From Trebonia sp963774945 (GTDB lineage: Bacteria; Actinomycetota; Actinomycetes; Streptosporangiales; Streptosporangiaceae): a DNA stretch of 64,000 nt. A program made the translations under genes and the position numbers. Where the stretch lies: positions 842,806 to 906,805 of the forward strand of contig CAVZHA010000007.1 of NCBI GenBank assembly GCA_963774945.1. The letters run 5' to 3'. Shown here piece after piece: positions 7,776 to 17,659 of the stretch (positions within the stretch are counted from its first letter, which is position 1; each line of letters begins with the position of its first letter). Under the pieces are notes generated by a model that was not told where the DNA came from, ran no database searches, and was given only the letters and a program-made list of their open reading frames with translations.

Positions 7776-10700
7776 ATGACTCACCCCGAGCCGCCTGCTC
7801 CGCGTCAGTTCCTCGGGGTCATGGTTTCGAGCACTTTCACCGACTTCGAGCGGCACCGGGAAGCTCTTATCGCCGCGTAAGCGGACAGGCGCTGCACCCG
7901 ATCGCGATGGAGCAGGACAGCGCCCTACCGGGCGGAACGGTGATCGAATCGTCGTTGCGGAAGGTCCGCGAGGGCGCCGCCTATGTGGGCATCATCGGCA
8001 TGAGGTATGGCGAGGTCCCGGATTCGGCCGAGCATAACCCGGACGGACTCTCGCTCACCGAGCTGGAGTTCCGGGAGGCGCGCGATCTCGGCCGACCGAT
8101 ACTTCTGTTCATCATGGGCCCCGACCACGACGTGAAGCCACGCGATGTCGAACTGGATCCCGCAAAGAGGAACAAGCTAGACAATTTTCGCGACGAAGCC
8201 AAAAAATCGTCTGCGGGCTCGCGGGTCCACCGGGTCTACAAGGTGTTCAATAGCCTGGGCGAATTCGAGGTCGCCGCCACGCAGTCGGTCGCCGAGCTGC
8301 GGAGGTTCCTCGACGCGCAGGCCATCGGGACCGACCAGCGACCGGCCCCAGTCGTAGCCGACTCCGGCAGACGGCGACGATATTCCCGCGCCGCCGACTC
8401 TGTATGCCGAGCCGCGATACATCGGGTCTCATGCCTTCGTGGGCCGCGCCGCGCAGCTGGCGACGCTGAACGACTGGGCCGCACATGCCGAAACTCACCC
8501 GGTGCTGCTGTTTGAGGCGATCGGCGGGACAGGCAAGTCCATGCTGACGTGGGAATGGGCCACCCGACACGCAGGCGGCGTGCGTGACGACTGGGCGGGC
8601 ACGTTCTGGTACTCCTTCTACGAGAAGGGTGCCGTGATGAGCCGATTTCTGCCGCCGGGCCTTGGCCTACATGACGGGCCGACCGCTGACCGCGTTGCGG
8701 AAGAAAAAGCAGTCGGAGCTAAGCGAGTTGCTGATACGCCAGCTGCAGGCACGGCCCTGGCTGCTGATCCTCGACGGCCTCGAGCGAGTCTTGGTGGGCT
8801 ACCACCGATACGACGCTGCGCAACTGGCCGACGAGCAGGCCGGGCTCAGCGACGAGATCTCGCGGCGTGACCCGTGCAGCGCTATCCGCCCGTTCGATGA
8901 TGACCTGCTGCGGCAACTGGCCGCCGACGGCCCGTCGAAGGTCCTCATTACCTCGCGCCTTGTGCCGCGGGTGCTCGTGAACGCCGCCGGCCAGCCTATT
9001 CCCGGTGTGTTGCACGAACGGCTGCCCGGGCTGCGACCCGCCGACGCCGAGGCGCTGCTGCGGACCTGCGGCGTGCGCGGCGACTCCCAGCGGATCCAGG
9101 ATTACCTGCAACGCCACTGCGACTGCCATCCGCTGGTCACCGGGATCGTCGCCGGGCTGATCAACGACTACCTGCCCGACCGGGGCAATTTCGATGCTTG
9201 GGCGGCCGAACCTGGCCACGGCGGACAACTCGACCTCGCCCACCTCGACCTGACCCAGAAACGCAACCACATCCTCGCCGCCGCCATAGCCGCTTTGCCC
9301 AACCCCAGCCGTCAGCTGCTCTCGACCCTTAGCCTGCTGCCCGAGTCCTTCGACTATGCCATCCTCGCCGCGTTCAACCCGCATCTGCCCCCCAGACCTC
9401 AGGAGGTAGCGAAACCGGAACAACCGAGGATAACGGGGCGGATATGGAAGCATCTGTCGAAGGAGGACCGGGCGCGGCGCCGACTGGAGTACGCCGGGCA
9501 ATTGGACCGGTGGCGAGAGTACAAGCGCGCGGGCGCGGCCTGGCGATCCGCGACGCAATCAAGCAAGGCCGCCGCCGCGCTGACCGTGACCGTGCATGAT
9601 CTCGAGCAACGGGGCCTGCTGCAGTATGACCGGCTGGCCGGCCACTGGGACCTGCACCCAGTTGTGCGGGCCGTCGCCTTCGGCGGGCTGCGAGATCGCG
9701 ACCGTGACTTCCTCGGCCAGAAGATCATCGACCACTTCGCTCAGCGGCCCCACCACCCCTTCGAGGAGGCCGTGACCCTTGACGATCTGCGCGACGGTAT
9801 TACCGTCGTTCGGACTCTGTTCCAGATGGGCCGCCAGGAGGAGGCGTGGGAGGCGCTGGACGATGATTTGGTGGACGCCCTTAACTTCAATCTGGAGGCA
9901 TATCCCGAGTCTCTGTCGCTGCTCCGGCCGTTCTTCCCGAATGGCTGGTCCGAGCTACCGGAAGACATAAACGGATTCGATCTCGACTCGATAATGAACG
10001 ATGCAATTGTCGCCCTCTCCGGGCTAGGTGAGCATGCGGAATCCGTGAATCTTGGCCTGATGGCGGTGAGGATTGATGCCGAGGGCAATGACTGGTCCCG
10101 TGTAGGGATAGACCTAGCCAATCTTTGCGAGAATTTTTACGAACTCAACCGGCTGGCGGTATCCGCACGCTGTTCTATGCTTGCCCTCAGCCTGGCCGAA
10201 GCGCGAGACGAACCGATGGACTTGTTTAGGTCCCGACTGGTGCGCTTTAAGGCCCGTGCTGTGGCAGGCCACCATGACAAGGCCGATGAAATGTGGAGCC
10301 TGCTCGATCCGATGGGACGAGGATGGCCGCGCGGCCTCTACCTCCCGGGGACCGCCGAGATATGGCGCTTGGAATACCTGCTGTTCCCCCAGGGGCGCCT
10401 GACCGAGGAGGACCTCGCTACCACCGAACGAATAGCCCGCACTGGGTACCACCGCGAAGGCACACGCAACCTCCATCGCTTGCGCGGCGAATGGCGTCTT
10501 GCCCGGGACGAGTTCGCGCTCGCCGCGGAAAGTCTCCAGGAGGCAATCCGGATGGCCCACGAAGCAGGCTTTCCCGACGCTCAGTCGGAAACTAGGCTCG
10601 CGCTGGCTCGCTTCCGCCTGCAGCAGCTTCCGGCCGGTCGCGAAGAGGCATCCCGGCTGTCGGCGGCAAGAAGTCCGGCTCATTTTCCGCTGGCCGAGCT

Positions 10701-10941
10701 CTGGCTCGCCCTCGGAGACACTGACCAGGCTATTAAACATGCAAAAGCAGCCTTCCGGCATGCCTGGGCGGACGGAGAACCGTACGTCAGAAGACACGAT
10801 CTCGACCGCTCGAGAGCTCTACTGCAGCAACTCGGAGAAAATATCCCCGAACTTCCCGTCTACGATCCGGTAGAAAATCCAAAAGAAACCTGGGAAGACG
10901 AAATCGACGCTGCGATCGTGGAATTCAGAAAGCAGGGATAG
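7776..10941 (+). CDS. DUF4062-STAND NTPase with C-terminal helical repeats (frameshifted)
   Basis: One gene of about 1,055 residues read in three frames. It starts at ATG 7776. DUF4062 covers residues about 10-170: RQFLGVMVSSTFTDFERHREAL, then VSGQALHPIAMEQ, YVGIIGMRYG and SLTELEFREA, ending with a helical segment. A STAND NTPase follows: FVGRAAQL, Walker A GGTGKS (about 248), Walker B WLLILDGLE (about 328), RNBS-B-like VLITSR (about 390) and CHPLVTGIVAG (about 450). A winged-helix-like part and TPR-like helices run to the TAG at 10941. Frame changes lie near 7875, 8350-8400 and 8655. STAND proteins with a short N-terminal effector are typical of biological conflict and signalling. Composition is lower in GC towards the 3' end. 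Error or true decay cannot be separated here. It stands alone; no partner gene was seen. Confidence 0.8.
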
Positions 10942-10943
10942 GC

Positions 10944-10988
10944 CGAAGGCCGCGACAGGTGGCAGTGCCAGGACTGTCGCGACCTTCG
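10944..10988. terminator. bidirectional terminator between STAND gene and katA
   Basis: CGAAGGCCGCGACAG (10944-10958) pairs with CTGTCGCGACCTTCG (10974-10988) over 15 positions with one mismatch. The loop contains a second small hairpin, TGGCA-G-TGCCA. It sits exactly between the convergent STAND and catalase genes and would serve both strands. Confidence 0.75.
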
Positions 10989-11002
10989 TCTCGGCCAGTT
11001 GG

Positions 11003-12460
11003 TTAGGACTGGGCGTCGCGGACTGCCTTTTCGACCTTGTCGCCGAGGTTTTTGTCGATGTTCTTCCAGTACTGGAAGGCGCGCTGCAGGACCGGCTCGG
11101 TGACGCCGTTGAGCAGGTGGCCGGTGATGTTGCCGGCCAGCCGGTCACGGGCGGCGTCGTCCATCACGTCGCGAACGAGGGTGCCGGGCTGGCCCCAGTC
11201 ATCGTCTTCGGCGTGCAGCTCGTAGGCACTGCGCATGATGTCGCCGTCGGCGTACCAGGTCGGCGGCTTGTACTTCTCGGTGTCGGCGCTCGGGCCGCCC
11301 TTCGAGTTAGGCGCGTAGACCGGGTCGGACACGTTCTGCATCCGCATCGCCCCGTCCTTGCTGTAGCTGTGCACCGGCGCGGTCGGGGCGTTGACCGGGA
11401 TCTGCTGGTAGTTCACCCCTAGCCGGGCGCGATGCGCGTCGGCGTAGGAGAACAGGCGGCCGAGCAGCATCCGGTCCGGGCTGGCGCCGACGCCGGGCAC
11501 CATGTTGTTGGGCTGGAAGGCAGCCTGCTCGATCTCGGTGTGGTTGTCGGTCGCGTTGCGGTCGAGGGTCATCGTGCCGACCTCGATCAGCGGGTAGTCG
11601 GCGTGCGGCCAGATCTTGGTCATGTCGAACGGGTTGAACCGGTAGGTCTTGGCGTCTTCGAACGGCATGACCTGCACCTTCAGCTTCCAGCTGGGGAACT
11701 CCCCGCGCTCGATCGCCTCGTACAGGTCCCGGCGGTGGTAGTCGCCGTCGGTCCCGGCCATCTGGTCGGCGTCGGCCTGGGTGAAGTACTCGTTGCCCTG
11801 GTCGGAGATGAAGTGGTACTTCAGCCAGACTTCCTGCCCGGCGGCGTTGATCCAGCTGTAGGTCTGGGAGCCGTAGCCGTTCATGTGCCGCCAGGTCCGC
11901 GGGATGCCGCGGTCGCCCATCAGGTAGGTGACCTGGTGCGCGGACTCCGGGGAGAGGGTCCAGAAGTCCCATTGCATGTCGTTGTCGCGCAGGCCGTTGT
12001 CGGCCCGGCGCTTCTGGGAGCGGATGAAGTGCTGGAACTTCATCGGGTCCTTGATGAAGAAGATCGGGGTGTTGTTACCGACCAGGTCGTAGTTGCCTTC
12101 GGTGGTGTAGAACTTGACCGCGAACCCGCGCGGGTCCCGCCAGGTGTCGGGGGATCCCCGCTCCCCCGCTACGGTCGAGAACCGGACGACCAGGCGGGTG
12201 GTGGCGCCGGGCTGGAACACGGCCGCCTTGGTGAACTGGCTGACGTCGTTGGTCACCTCGAACCGGCCGAAGGCGCCGCTGCCCTTGGCGTGCGGCTGCC
12301 GCTCCGGGATCCGCTCCCGGTTGAACTGGGCCATCTGCTCGATCAGGTAGCTGTCCTGGAGCAGGATCGGGCCACCGGGGCCGACGGTCAGCGAGTGCTC
12401 ATCGCTCTCGACCGGGATGCCTGCATCGGTCGTGGTTGGCTTGGACTGGTCGGTGGTCAT
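11003..12460 (-). CDS. katA: catalase, small-subunit haem type
   Basis: 485 residues from the ATG at 12460-12458, with GGAGG just upstream; the open frame reaches further up but this start matches the family. It converts hydrogen peroxide to water and oxygen. The catalytic His is in RQPHAKGSGAFG (about 58), the distal Asn in GNNTPIFFIKDPMKF (about 130) and the haem-ligand Tyr in RLFSYADAHRARLG (about 337). The length of about 485 is that of clade 3 small-subunit catalases. No frame damage. It is convergent with the STAND gene and preceded by a 0.5-kb region with several repeats. Confidence 0.95.
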   Translation of the reverse strand: MTTDQSKPTTTDAGIPVESDEHSLTVGPGGPILLQDSYLIEQMAQFNRERIPERQPHAKGSGAFGRFEVTNDVSQFTKAAVFQPGATTRLVVRFSTVAGERGSPDTWRDPRGFAVKFYTTEGNYDLVGNNTPIFFIKDPMKFQHFIRSQKRRADNGLRDNDMQWDFWTLSPESAHQVTYLMGDRGIPRTWRHMNGYGSQTYSWINAAGQEVWLKYHFISDQGNEYFTQADADQMAGTDGDYHRRDLYEAIERGEFPSWKLKVQVMPFEDAKTYRFNPFDMTKIWPHADYPLIEVGTMTLDRNATDNHTEIEQAAFQPNNMVPGVGASPDRMLLGRLFSYADAHRARLGVNYQQIPVNAPTAPVHSYSKDGAMRMQNVSDPVYAPNSKGGPSADTEKYKPPTWYADGDIMRSAYELHAEDDDWGQPGTLVRDVMDDAARDRLAGNITGHLLNGVTEPVLQRAFQYWKNIDKNLGDKVEKAVRDAQS

Positions 12461-12494
12461 GCGCGCACCTCCCTCGTGGATGGACCCTGGGTGG

Positions 12495-12509
12495 TGGACC
12501 CGGGGTCCA
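12495..12509. promoter_or_regulatory. inverted repeat upstream of katA
   Basis: TGGACC-CGG-GGTCCA is a perfect 6-bp inverted repeat 35 bp upstream of the catalase start. A related half-site, TGGACC, lies about 15 bp nearer the gene. Candidate operator for peroxide or iron control; the regulator is unknown. Confidence 0.35.
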
Positions 12510-12621
12510 GTTAGCTCCCCAGCACCATCCGTCCAAACCAGTTCCTCCCCAGCGCCTTGCGTCCCATACATCGGCGCGCGATCGGGTGAGCCAGACGCTC
12601 GGGGTATCTCGAGCAAGCCCA

Positions 12622-12637
12622 GCTTCTTGCTGTTATC
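12622..12637 (+). repeat. dispersed 16-nt repeat, copy 2
   Basis: Exact GCTTCTTGCTGTTATC. In this copy the preceding AGCAAG could pair with CTTGCT inside the repeat. It ends 13 bp before the 67-bp palindromic element, so the two repeat families are neighbours here. Confidence 0.85.
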
Positions 12638-12650
12638 GGGGCGGGGAGCG

Positions 12651-12717
12651 TGATCACGAAGGATTTATGCAGCTATACGATTATTTTCCTTCATCAAGAA
12701 AAAATCCTTCGTGATCA
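12651..12717. repeat. 67-bp palindromic AT-rich element, copy A
   Basis: Ends TGATCACGAAGGATTT (12651-12666) and AAATCCTTCGTGATCA (12702-12717) are perfect 16-bp inverted repeats. The 35-nt interior is AT-rich and contains ATTTTCCTTC, whose CCTTC could pair with GAAGG of the left arm as an alternative to the right arm. A second copy of the same length lies at 42466-42532. Function unknown: a small mobile element or a structured RNA are both possible. Confidence 0.8.
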
Positions 12718-12986
12718 TCGAACGTGGGATCGACTCATGGCGTTGCCCACGCGCTTCACGAGGCTGATGTGAGTAATGGGGTGGGAGGGGACGGCATGCA
12801 ACGGCATCCGGCGGACGGGACCGGGTGGGATGGGAGGCGGGTGCGCTGGACGGGGTGGGTCATGCAGCGGGATCCGGCGGGACGGGGACCGGTGTGGGCT
12901 GGACGCGGGTGGGGTGAGCTGAGACGGGATTAGGCGGAGTAACGGACCGTTCGATACAACGGGTTGGATCTCTTGCTTTTGCCGGG

Positions 12987-14003
12987 TTAGCCCTTGCCGA
13001 GGGCTAGGGCGGACAGCAGTTCGTAGCCGACGTGGGCGGCGGCGATGCCGGTGATCTGGGCGTGGTCGTAGGCCGGGGCGACCTCGACGATGTCGGCGCC
13101 AACTAGGTTGAGGCCGGCGAACGAGCGGAGCACGGCCAGCAGTTCGCGGCTGGTCAGCCCGCCCGCCTCGGGGGTGCCGGTGCCGGGCGCGAAGGCGGGG
13201 TCGAGCACGTCGATGTCGACGCTGACGTAGACCGGCCGGTCGCCCACGCGGGCGGCGATCCGCTCGATCACGCCGAGGCTGCCGAGGTGCTCGAGCTCGG
13301 TCGCGGGCACCAGCTGAAACCCGACCGCGGTGTCCGCGACCAGGTCATCGGCGTCGTAGAGCGGGCCCCTGATGCCGACGTGCAGGCAGCCCTCGGGGTC
13401 GAGCAGGCCCTCCTCGAACGCGCGGCGGAACGGCGTGCCGTGCGTGTACGGGGCGCCGAAGTAGGTGTCCCAGGTATCCAGGTGCGCGTCGAAGTGGACG
13501 ACGGCGACCGGGCCGTGCGCGGCGTTGACCGCGCGCAGCAGCGGGAGCGCGATCGTGTGGTCGCCGCCCAGGGTCAGCACCCGGGGGGCCCGCTCGAGCA
13601 GGTCGCGGGCACCGCGCTCGATCGCGGCGATGGCCTCGCCGATGTCGAACGGGTTGACGCCGAGGTCGCCCGCGTCCGCCACCTGGCGGGCAGCGAACGG
13701 CGACACGGCCAGGGCCGGGTTGTACGGGCGCAGCAGCCGGGACGATTCCCTGATGTGGCCGGGGCCGAAGCGGGCGCCGGGCCGGTAGCTGACCCCGGTG
13801 TCGAACGGGACCCCGAGGATCGCGATGTCGGCCTGCGGCACGTCGCTCAGCCGCGGCAGCCGGGCGAACGTCGGCTCGCCGCCGTACCTCGGCACGACCG
13901 TGGCGTCGACCTGGCCGACGATCCCGTCGACGGTGACGCGCGGCTCGGTCCAGGGCAGCGGCCGACGCTCGGGCTGGTGGCTCTGCGGCTTGCTCTCAGG
14001 CAC
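12987..14003 (-). CDS. speB: ureohydrolase, agmatinase-like
   Basis: 338 residues from GTG 14003. Members hydrolyse agmatine or related guanidino acids to urea plus an amine. The binuclear manganese site is intact: LGGDHT (about 148), VHFDAHLDTWD (about 172) and SVDIDVLDPAFAPGTGTPE (about 260). The length, and the GVPFDTGVSYRPGARFGP start of the core, fit agmatinase, guanidinobutyrase and guanidinopropionase alike, so the substrate is open. It overlaps the NCS1 permease by 8 nt on the same strand, which suggests that the permease brings in the substrate or a related nitrogen compound. Confidence 0.87.
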   Translation of the reverse strand: MPESKPQSHQPERRPLPWTEPRVTVDGIVGQVDATVVPRYGGEPTFARLPRLSDVPQADIAILGVPFDTGVSYRPGARFGPGHIRESSRLLRPYNPALAVSPFAARQVADAGDLGVNPFDIGEAIAAIERGARDLLERAPRVLTLGGDHTIALPLLRAVNAAHGPVAVVHFDAHLDTWDTYFGAPYTHGTPFRRAFEEGLLDPEGCLHVGIRGPLYDADDLVADTAVGFQLVPATELEHLGSLGVIERIAARVGDRPVYVSVDIDVLDPAFAPGTGTPEAGGLTSRELLAVLRSFAGLNLVGADIVEVAPAYDHAQITGIAAAHVGYELLSALALGKG

Positions 14004-15502
14004 TCGTTGAACTCCCGCTGATCGTTTGCAGTTCGCGATCGCTGGCCTCGATCGCGGCGCGCTCCGGGGCCAGGTCCAGCGACCGGGACGCTACCAGATA
14101 GACCAGACCGGACACGACCAGGCCGACCAGCCACGAGTAGTCCACGCCGTGGACGAGATGCGCGGGAACGTACCCCTCGTAGGACAGGCCGAACAGCGGC
14201 GGCAGCACCATGAACGGGATCATGGCGGCGAACCCGACGCCGTAGGCGGTCAGCCCGCGCCAGCCCCACTTCCCGTACACGCCGTCGGGCCGGAAGATGT
14301 CGGTGATCGCGTAGTGGCCGCGCCGGACGAAGAAGAAGTCGACCAGGTTGAGCGCGGTCCACGGCACCAGCAGGTAGAGCATCAGCGTCAGCGAGTCAAG
14401 CACCGTGTTCTCGGCGGTGGCGTTGCCGCTGCTTGAGATGGCGGCGCCGGCCGCGTACCAGATGATCGCGAGCACCACGATCGTCACCACCCGCCAGGCG
14501 CGGTTGGTCTTGATCGGCCGGAACGAGTCGATGCCGGTCAGCACCGTGAGCATGGCCCCGTAGGCGTTCATGCCCATGGTCGCGAGCAGCGCGGTGGCGG
14601 ACAGGAACGCGGTGACCGTGCCCAGCGGCGCGACCACGTTGTCGCCCACCTGCACCAGCCCGGACAGGCCGTCGGTGACGCCGAGCCGGGTGGCGAGCCA
14701 GGCGCCGAGCGCGATCAGCCAGACCGCGGAGCCGGACGCGCCGAAGAACACCGCCGCGATGATCCCGCGCGGCGAGGTGTCGCGCGGCATGTAGCGGGTG
14801 TAGTCGGAGACGTAGGGGGCGTAGGTGATGTTGTAGGCGGCGGCGGTCGCGAACTGGGCCATGAACGCGGCGAAGACGAACCCGCCGGGGTGGCTGGGGC
14901 GTGTGGCCGCCGGCGTGGCCGATGAGGATCGCCACCGAGATGATCAGGTAGCACGGGAGGGAGATGACCAGCAGGAACCGGAAGACCCGGTGCACCCAGT
15001 CGTGGCCGAAGATCGCCAGCAGGGCCGCGATCACCGCGGTAGCGGCCGCCACCCAGCCCGACGACCAGCCGAAGGCGCCGTTCAGGCCGCTCGACATCAG
15101 GATCTGGTCGGCCACGTTGAACGCCATGTAGGTGAAGAGCGCGGCCACGATCGCGACGATCACGCCCCGGTAGCCGAGCTGGGCCCGGGACTGGATGATC
15201 TGCGGCAGCCCGAAGACCGGGCCCTGGGTCGCGTGGAAGGCCATGAACAGGGTGCCGAAGGCGATGCCCCCGACCCCGGCGAGAATGGACCAGCCGAGCG
15301 ACAGGCCGAGCGCGGGGCCGACGAAGCCGATCGGGATCGTGAAGTACTGGAAGTTGCCGAGGAACCAGAGCATCGACTGCAGCCACGGCCGCCCGTGCCG
15401 CTCGGAATCCGGAATCCAGTCGATCGAGTGCGCCTCGATCTGGCCGATCAGGCCGCTGCCGCTGCCTGCCTCGCCGGCCTGCGTCTCGCTGGCTGTCGTC
15501 AT
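13996..15502 (-). CDS. NCS1 nucleobase:cation symporter family permease (one frameshift)
   Basis: About 502 residues from the ATG at 15502, with GGGAGAGG upstream. About 12 TM helices. Family marks: SIDWIPDSERHGRPWLQSM near the N-terminus, WFLGNFQYFTIPIGFVGP, FHATQGPVFGLPQIIQSRAQLGYRG (TM3 region) and YAPYVSDYTRYMPRDTSPR (TM6-7). NCS1 permeases import cytosine, uracil, allantoin, hydantoins or thiamine with sodium or protons. The frame changes near 14895 between the helix ending ISVAILIGHAGG and the part starting MAQFATAAAYNITY. The substrate may be the guanidino compound used by the overlapping ureohydrolase; that is inference. Divergent from the XRE-cupin regulator, which probably controls it. 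Confidence 0.85.
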
Positions 15503-15540
15503 TTGGCCCTCTCCCACATAGCGCCTGCCTATGCCCCGAT

Positions 15541-15584
15541 ATAGTGGGGGATGAGTTTCCTGATAGTCAACCCTTGTTTCCTGA
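15541..15584 (-). promoter_or_regulatory. promoter and phased operator between NCS1 permease and regulator
   Basis: On the minus strand TTGACT (15570-15565) and CACTAT (15546-15541) with an 18-nt spacer form a promoter for the permease gene. The plus strand shows GTTTCCTGA twice (15555-15563 and 15576-15584), exactly 21 bp apart and flanking the -35 box. This is a good candidate binding site for the XRE-cupin regulator encoded from 15602. Confidence 0.55.
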
Positions 15585-15601
15585 CTTAATACGGATGTTT
15601 C

Positions 15602-16171
15602 ATGGATGACGCACGAGTCGGCGCCCAGCTGCGCGCGGCCCGGCTGGCTGCGCGCAAGTCGATGGCCGAGGTCGCCGAGGAGGCCGGGCTGACCAAGGGG
15701 TTCCTGTCCAAGCTGGAGCGAGACCTGGCCAACGTCTCGGTCGCGTCGCTGATCCGGCTGTGCGACGCGCTCGGCGTCTCGGTCGGCTCGCTCTTCCAGC
15801 CGTCGAAGGGCGAGGTGGTCCGGGCGGACGAGCGGCCGACGATCAGCTTCGGCGGCAAGGGGATGTCGGAGTACCTGCTCACCCCGGCCCATGAGCGCCG
15901 GGTGCAGGCGATCCTGTCCGACATCGCTCCTGGCGGGGGCAGTGGCGACGAGCAGTACGCGCTCCCGGCCGACGTGGAGCTGGTGTTCATCATGGCCGGG
16001 CGGCTCGAGATCACGATCGACGAGGAGCTGGTCATCCTCGAGGAGGGGGATGCGTTCACGTTCACCGCCAGCGCCAGGCACGCGTTCCGGGCCGTTGACG
16101 AGTCAGGGCCGACCCGGGTGCTGTGGGTGGTGTCGCCCGCGCTGCCGGACACGACGCGCTATCCGCGGTGA
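15602..16171 (+). CDS. XRE family regulator with cupin domain
   Basis: 189 residues from ATG 15602. The N-terminal helix-turn-helix occupies residues 5-62 (LRAARLAARKSMAEVAEEAGLTKGFLSKLERD), and a C-terminal cupin_2 barrel covers about residues 110-185 (YALPADVELVFIMAGRLEI, EEGDAFTFTASARHAFRA). Regulators of this build (PuuR type) usually sense small amines or amino acids through the cupin. It is divergent from the NCS1-ureohydrolase pair with only 99 bp between, so it probably controls both that operon and itself. Confidence 0.9.
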   Translation: MDDARVGAQLRAARLAARKSMAEVAEEAGLTKGFLSKLERDLANVSVASLIRLCDALGVSVGSLFQPSKGEVVRADERPTISFGGKGMSEYLLTPAHERRVQAILSDIAPGGGSGDEQYALPADVELVFIMAGRLEITIDEELVILEEGDAFTFTASARHAFRAVDESGPTRVLWVVSPALPDTTRYPR

Positions 16172-16216
16172 CGGCCGGGCGGGCGGGCTTGAAGCCGGCG
16201 TGCTTGAATCGGGGCT

Positions 16217-17407
16217 ATGGTCGAGCGGGTCGTGGTGGCACCGGACAAGTTCAAGGGCAGCCTGTCGGCCACCGATGTGACCGCGCGGGTGACGGCCGGG
16301 CTGGCGCGGGGCGGCTTCAACGGCGAGGTCGTGCCGGTGCCGGTGGCCGATGGCGGGGACGGGACGGTCGCGGCCGCGGTGGCGGCGGGCTATCGCCGGG
16401 TCGACGTCGAGGTCCGCGGGCCGGTCGGCGCGCCCGTCACCGCCTCGTTCGCGCTGCTCGACGGGACCGCGGTCATCGAGGCGGCGCAGGCCTGCGGGCT
16501 GACGCTGCTGCCGCCGGGCGAACTCGCACCCCTGACCGCGACCAGCCGCGGCGTCGGCGAGCTGATCCTGGCCGCCAGCCGGATGGGCGCCAGCCGGATC
16601 GTGCTCGGGGTGGGCGGGGTGGCCACCACCGACGGCGGGGCCGGCCTGCTCCAGGCGCTGGGGGCGGAGCTGGCCGACGAGTCCGGACGACCGCTGCCGC
16701 CCGGCGGCGGCGGGCTTAGCCGACTGGCATCGCTCGAGCTGTCCCGGCTGGACGACCTGTCCGGGGTGGAGTTCTGGCTCGCCTCCGACGTGGACAACCC
16801 GCTGCTCGGCGGGTCCGGCGCGGCCGCGGTCTACGGGCCGCAGAAGGGCGCGTCCGACGATGACGTGCGGGTGCTCGAGGCCGGGTTGGCGCGGTGGGCC
16901 GACTTGGCCGAGGCGGCGGTCGACGCTCGGCTGGGCGGCGTCGGCGTCGGCGTCGGCGCCGACGCCGACGGCGGGCGGCGGTCGCGGCACCGGGCGGCGG
17001 ACGAGCCGGGGGCGGGCGCGGCGGGCGGGCTCGGGTTCGCGGCGCTGCTCTTCCTCGGCGCGCGGATGCGGCCCGGCATCGAGCTGCTGCTCGAGCTGGC
17101 GGCGTTCGGTGAGCGGCTGGACGGGGCGCGATTGGTGATCACCGGCGAGGGGTCGCTCGACGCGCAGACCCTGCACGGCAAGGCCCCGGTCGGGGTGGCC
17201 CGCGCCGCCGCCGGGCACACGCCGCCGGTTCCGGTGGTGGCGGTCGCGGGCCGGTGCACGCTGTCATCGGATGAGCTCCGGGCGGCGGGCATCTCCGCCG
17301 CGTACGCTGCCACCGACCTCGAGACGGACCTCGGGCGGTGCATGGCCAACGCCGGCCCGCTGGTGGAGCGGCTCGCCGAGCGGATCGCGGCCGACTGGCT
17401 CCGCTGA
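16217..17407 (+). CDS. glxK: glycerate kinase, GarK/GlxK family
   Basis: 396 residues, intact. Phosphorylates glycerate, the last step returning glyoxylate or tartronate semialdehyde carbon to glycolysis. Family marks: VVAPDKFKGSLSA (residues 7-19), PVADGGDGTV (about 42), GVGGVATTDGGAGLLQALGA (about 133), SDVDNPLLGGSGAAAVYGPQKGA (about 193) and ITGEGSLDAQT (about 310). There is a low-complexity insertion GVGVGVGADADGG around residue 240, encoded by a palindrome (16945-16970). It starts 46 nt after the XRE-cupin gene and may share its transcript. With Hyi it completes a glyoxylate salvage route. Confidence 0.92.
   Translation: MVERVVVAPDKFKGSLSATDVTARVTAGLARGGFNGEVVPVPVADGGDGTVAAAVAAGYRRVDVEVRGPVGAPVTASFALLDGTAVIEAAQACGLTLLPPGELAPLTATSRGVGELILAASRMGASRIVLGVGGVATTDGGAGLLQALGAELADESGRPLPPGGGGLSRLASLELSRLDDLSGVEFWLASDVDNPLLGGSGAAAVYGPQKGASDDDVRVLEAGLARWADLAEAAVDARLGGVGVGVGADADGGRRSRHRAADEPGAGAAGGLGFAALLFLGARMRPGIELLLELAAFGERLDGARLVITGEGSLDAQTLHGKAPVGVARAAAGHTPPVPVVAVAGRCTLSSDELRAAGISAAYAATDLETDLGRCMANAGPLVERLAERIAADWLR
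16945..16970. repeat. 26-bp perfect palindrome inside glycerate kinase gene
   Basis: A run of CGTCGG units is followed by its exact reverse complement, centred at 16957/16958, with 13 bp on each side. It encodes the Val-Gly/Ala-Asp insertion of the kinase. Probably GC-rich low-complexity expansion; it may also hinder sequencing. Confidence 0.7.
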
Positions 17408-17659
17408 GCGGCAGACATCAACGCAAAGCATCCGCAGCAACGCGTCCTGGAGCGGCCGGCGCCCGCGACCCCGGGAAAGCCGCCCAGTAAAGGAAGATCG
17501 TTCTCAAGTAACCGATATGCGCACCGGCGCACGTCGATAACCTGGGTAGCGGGTCCTGCGGCACCCGTGTCTGCACAACGCTGTCAACGCTGTCCGCGCG
17601 CCGTGATTGGGCCCTGCAGAAAAAAAGGGAACGCGAAGGCCTGCGAAGGGATCCCGACC

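Larger units (their letters stand above)
12461..12986. other. 526-bp repeat-rich intergenic region upstream of katA
   Basis: Read from katA outward it holds an inverted repeat (12495-12509), the dispersed 16-nt repeat (12622-12637), the 67-bp palindromic element (12651-12717), a stretch of degenerate GGGAYGGG-type G-rich repeats (about 12775-12935) and the motif AACGGACCGTTCGA (12941-12954). A short open frame at 12724-12933 lies in the G-rich stretch and I do not believe it. Confidence 0.6.

Noticed and set aside
12724..12933. Open frame of 69 codons in the katA upstream region
   Set aside because: It lies in G-rich degenerate repeats, has no family resemblance and no ribosome binding site.
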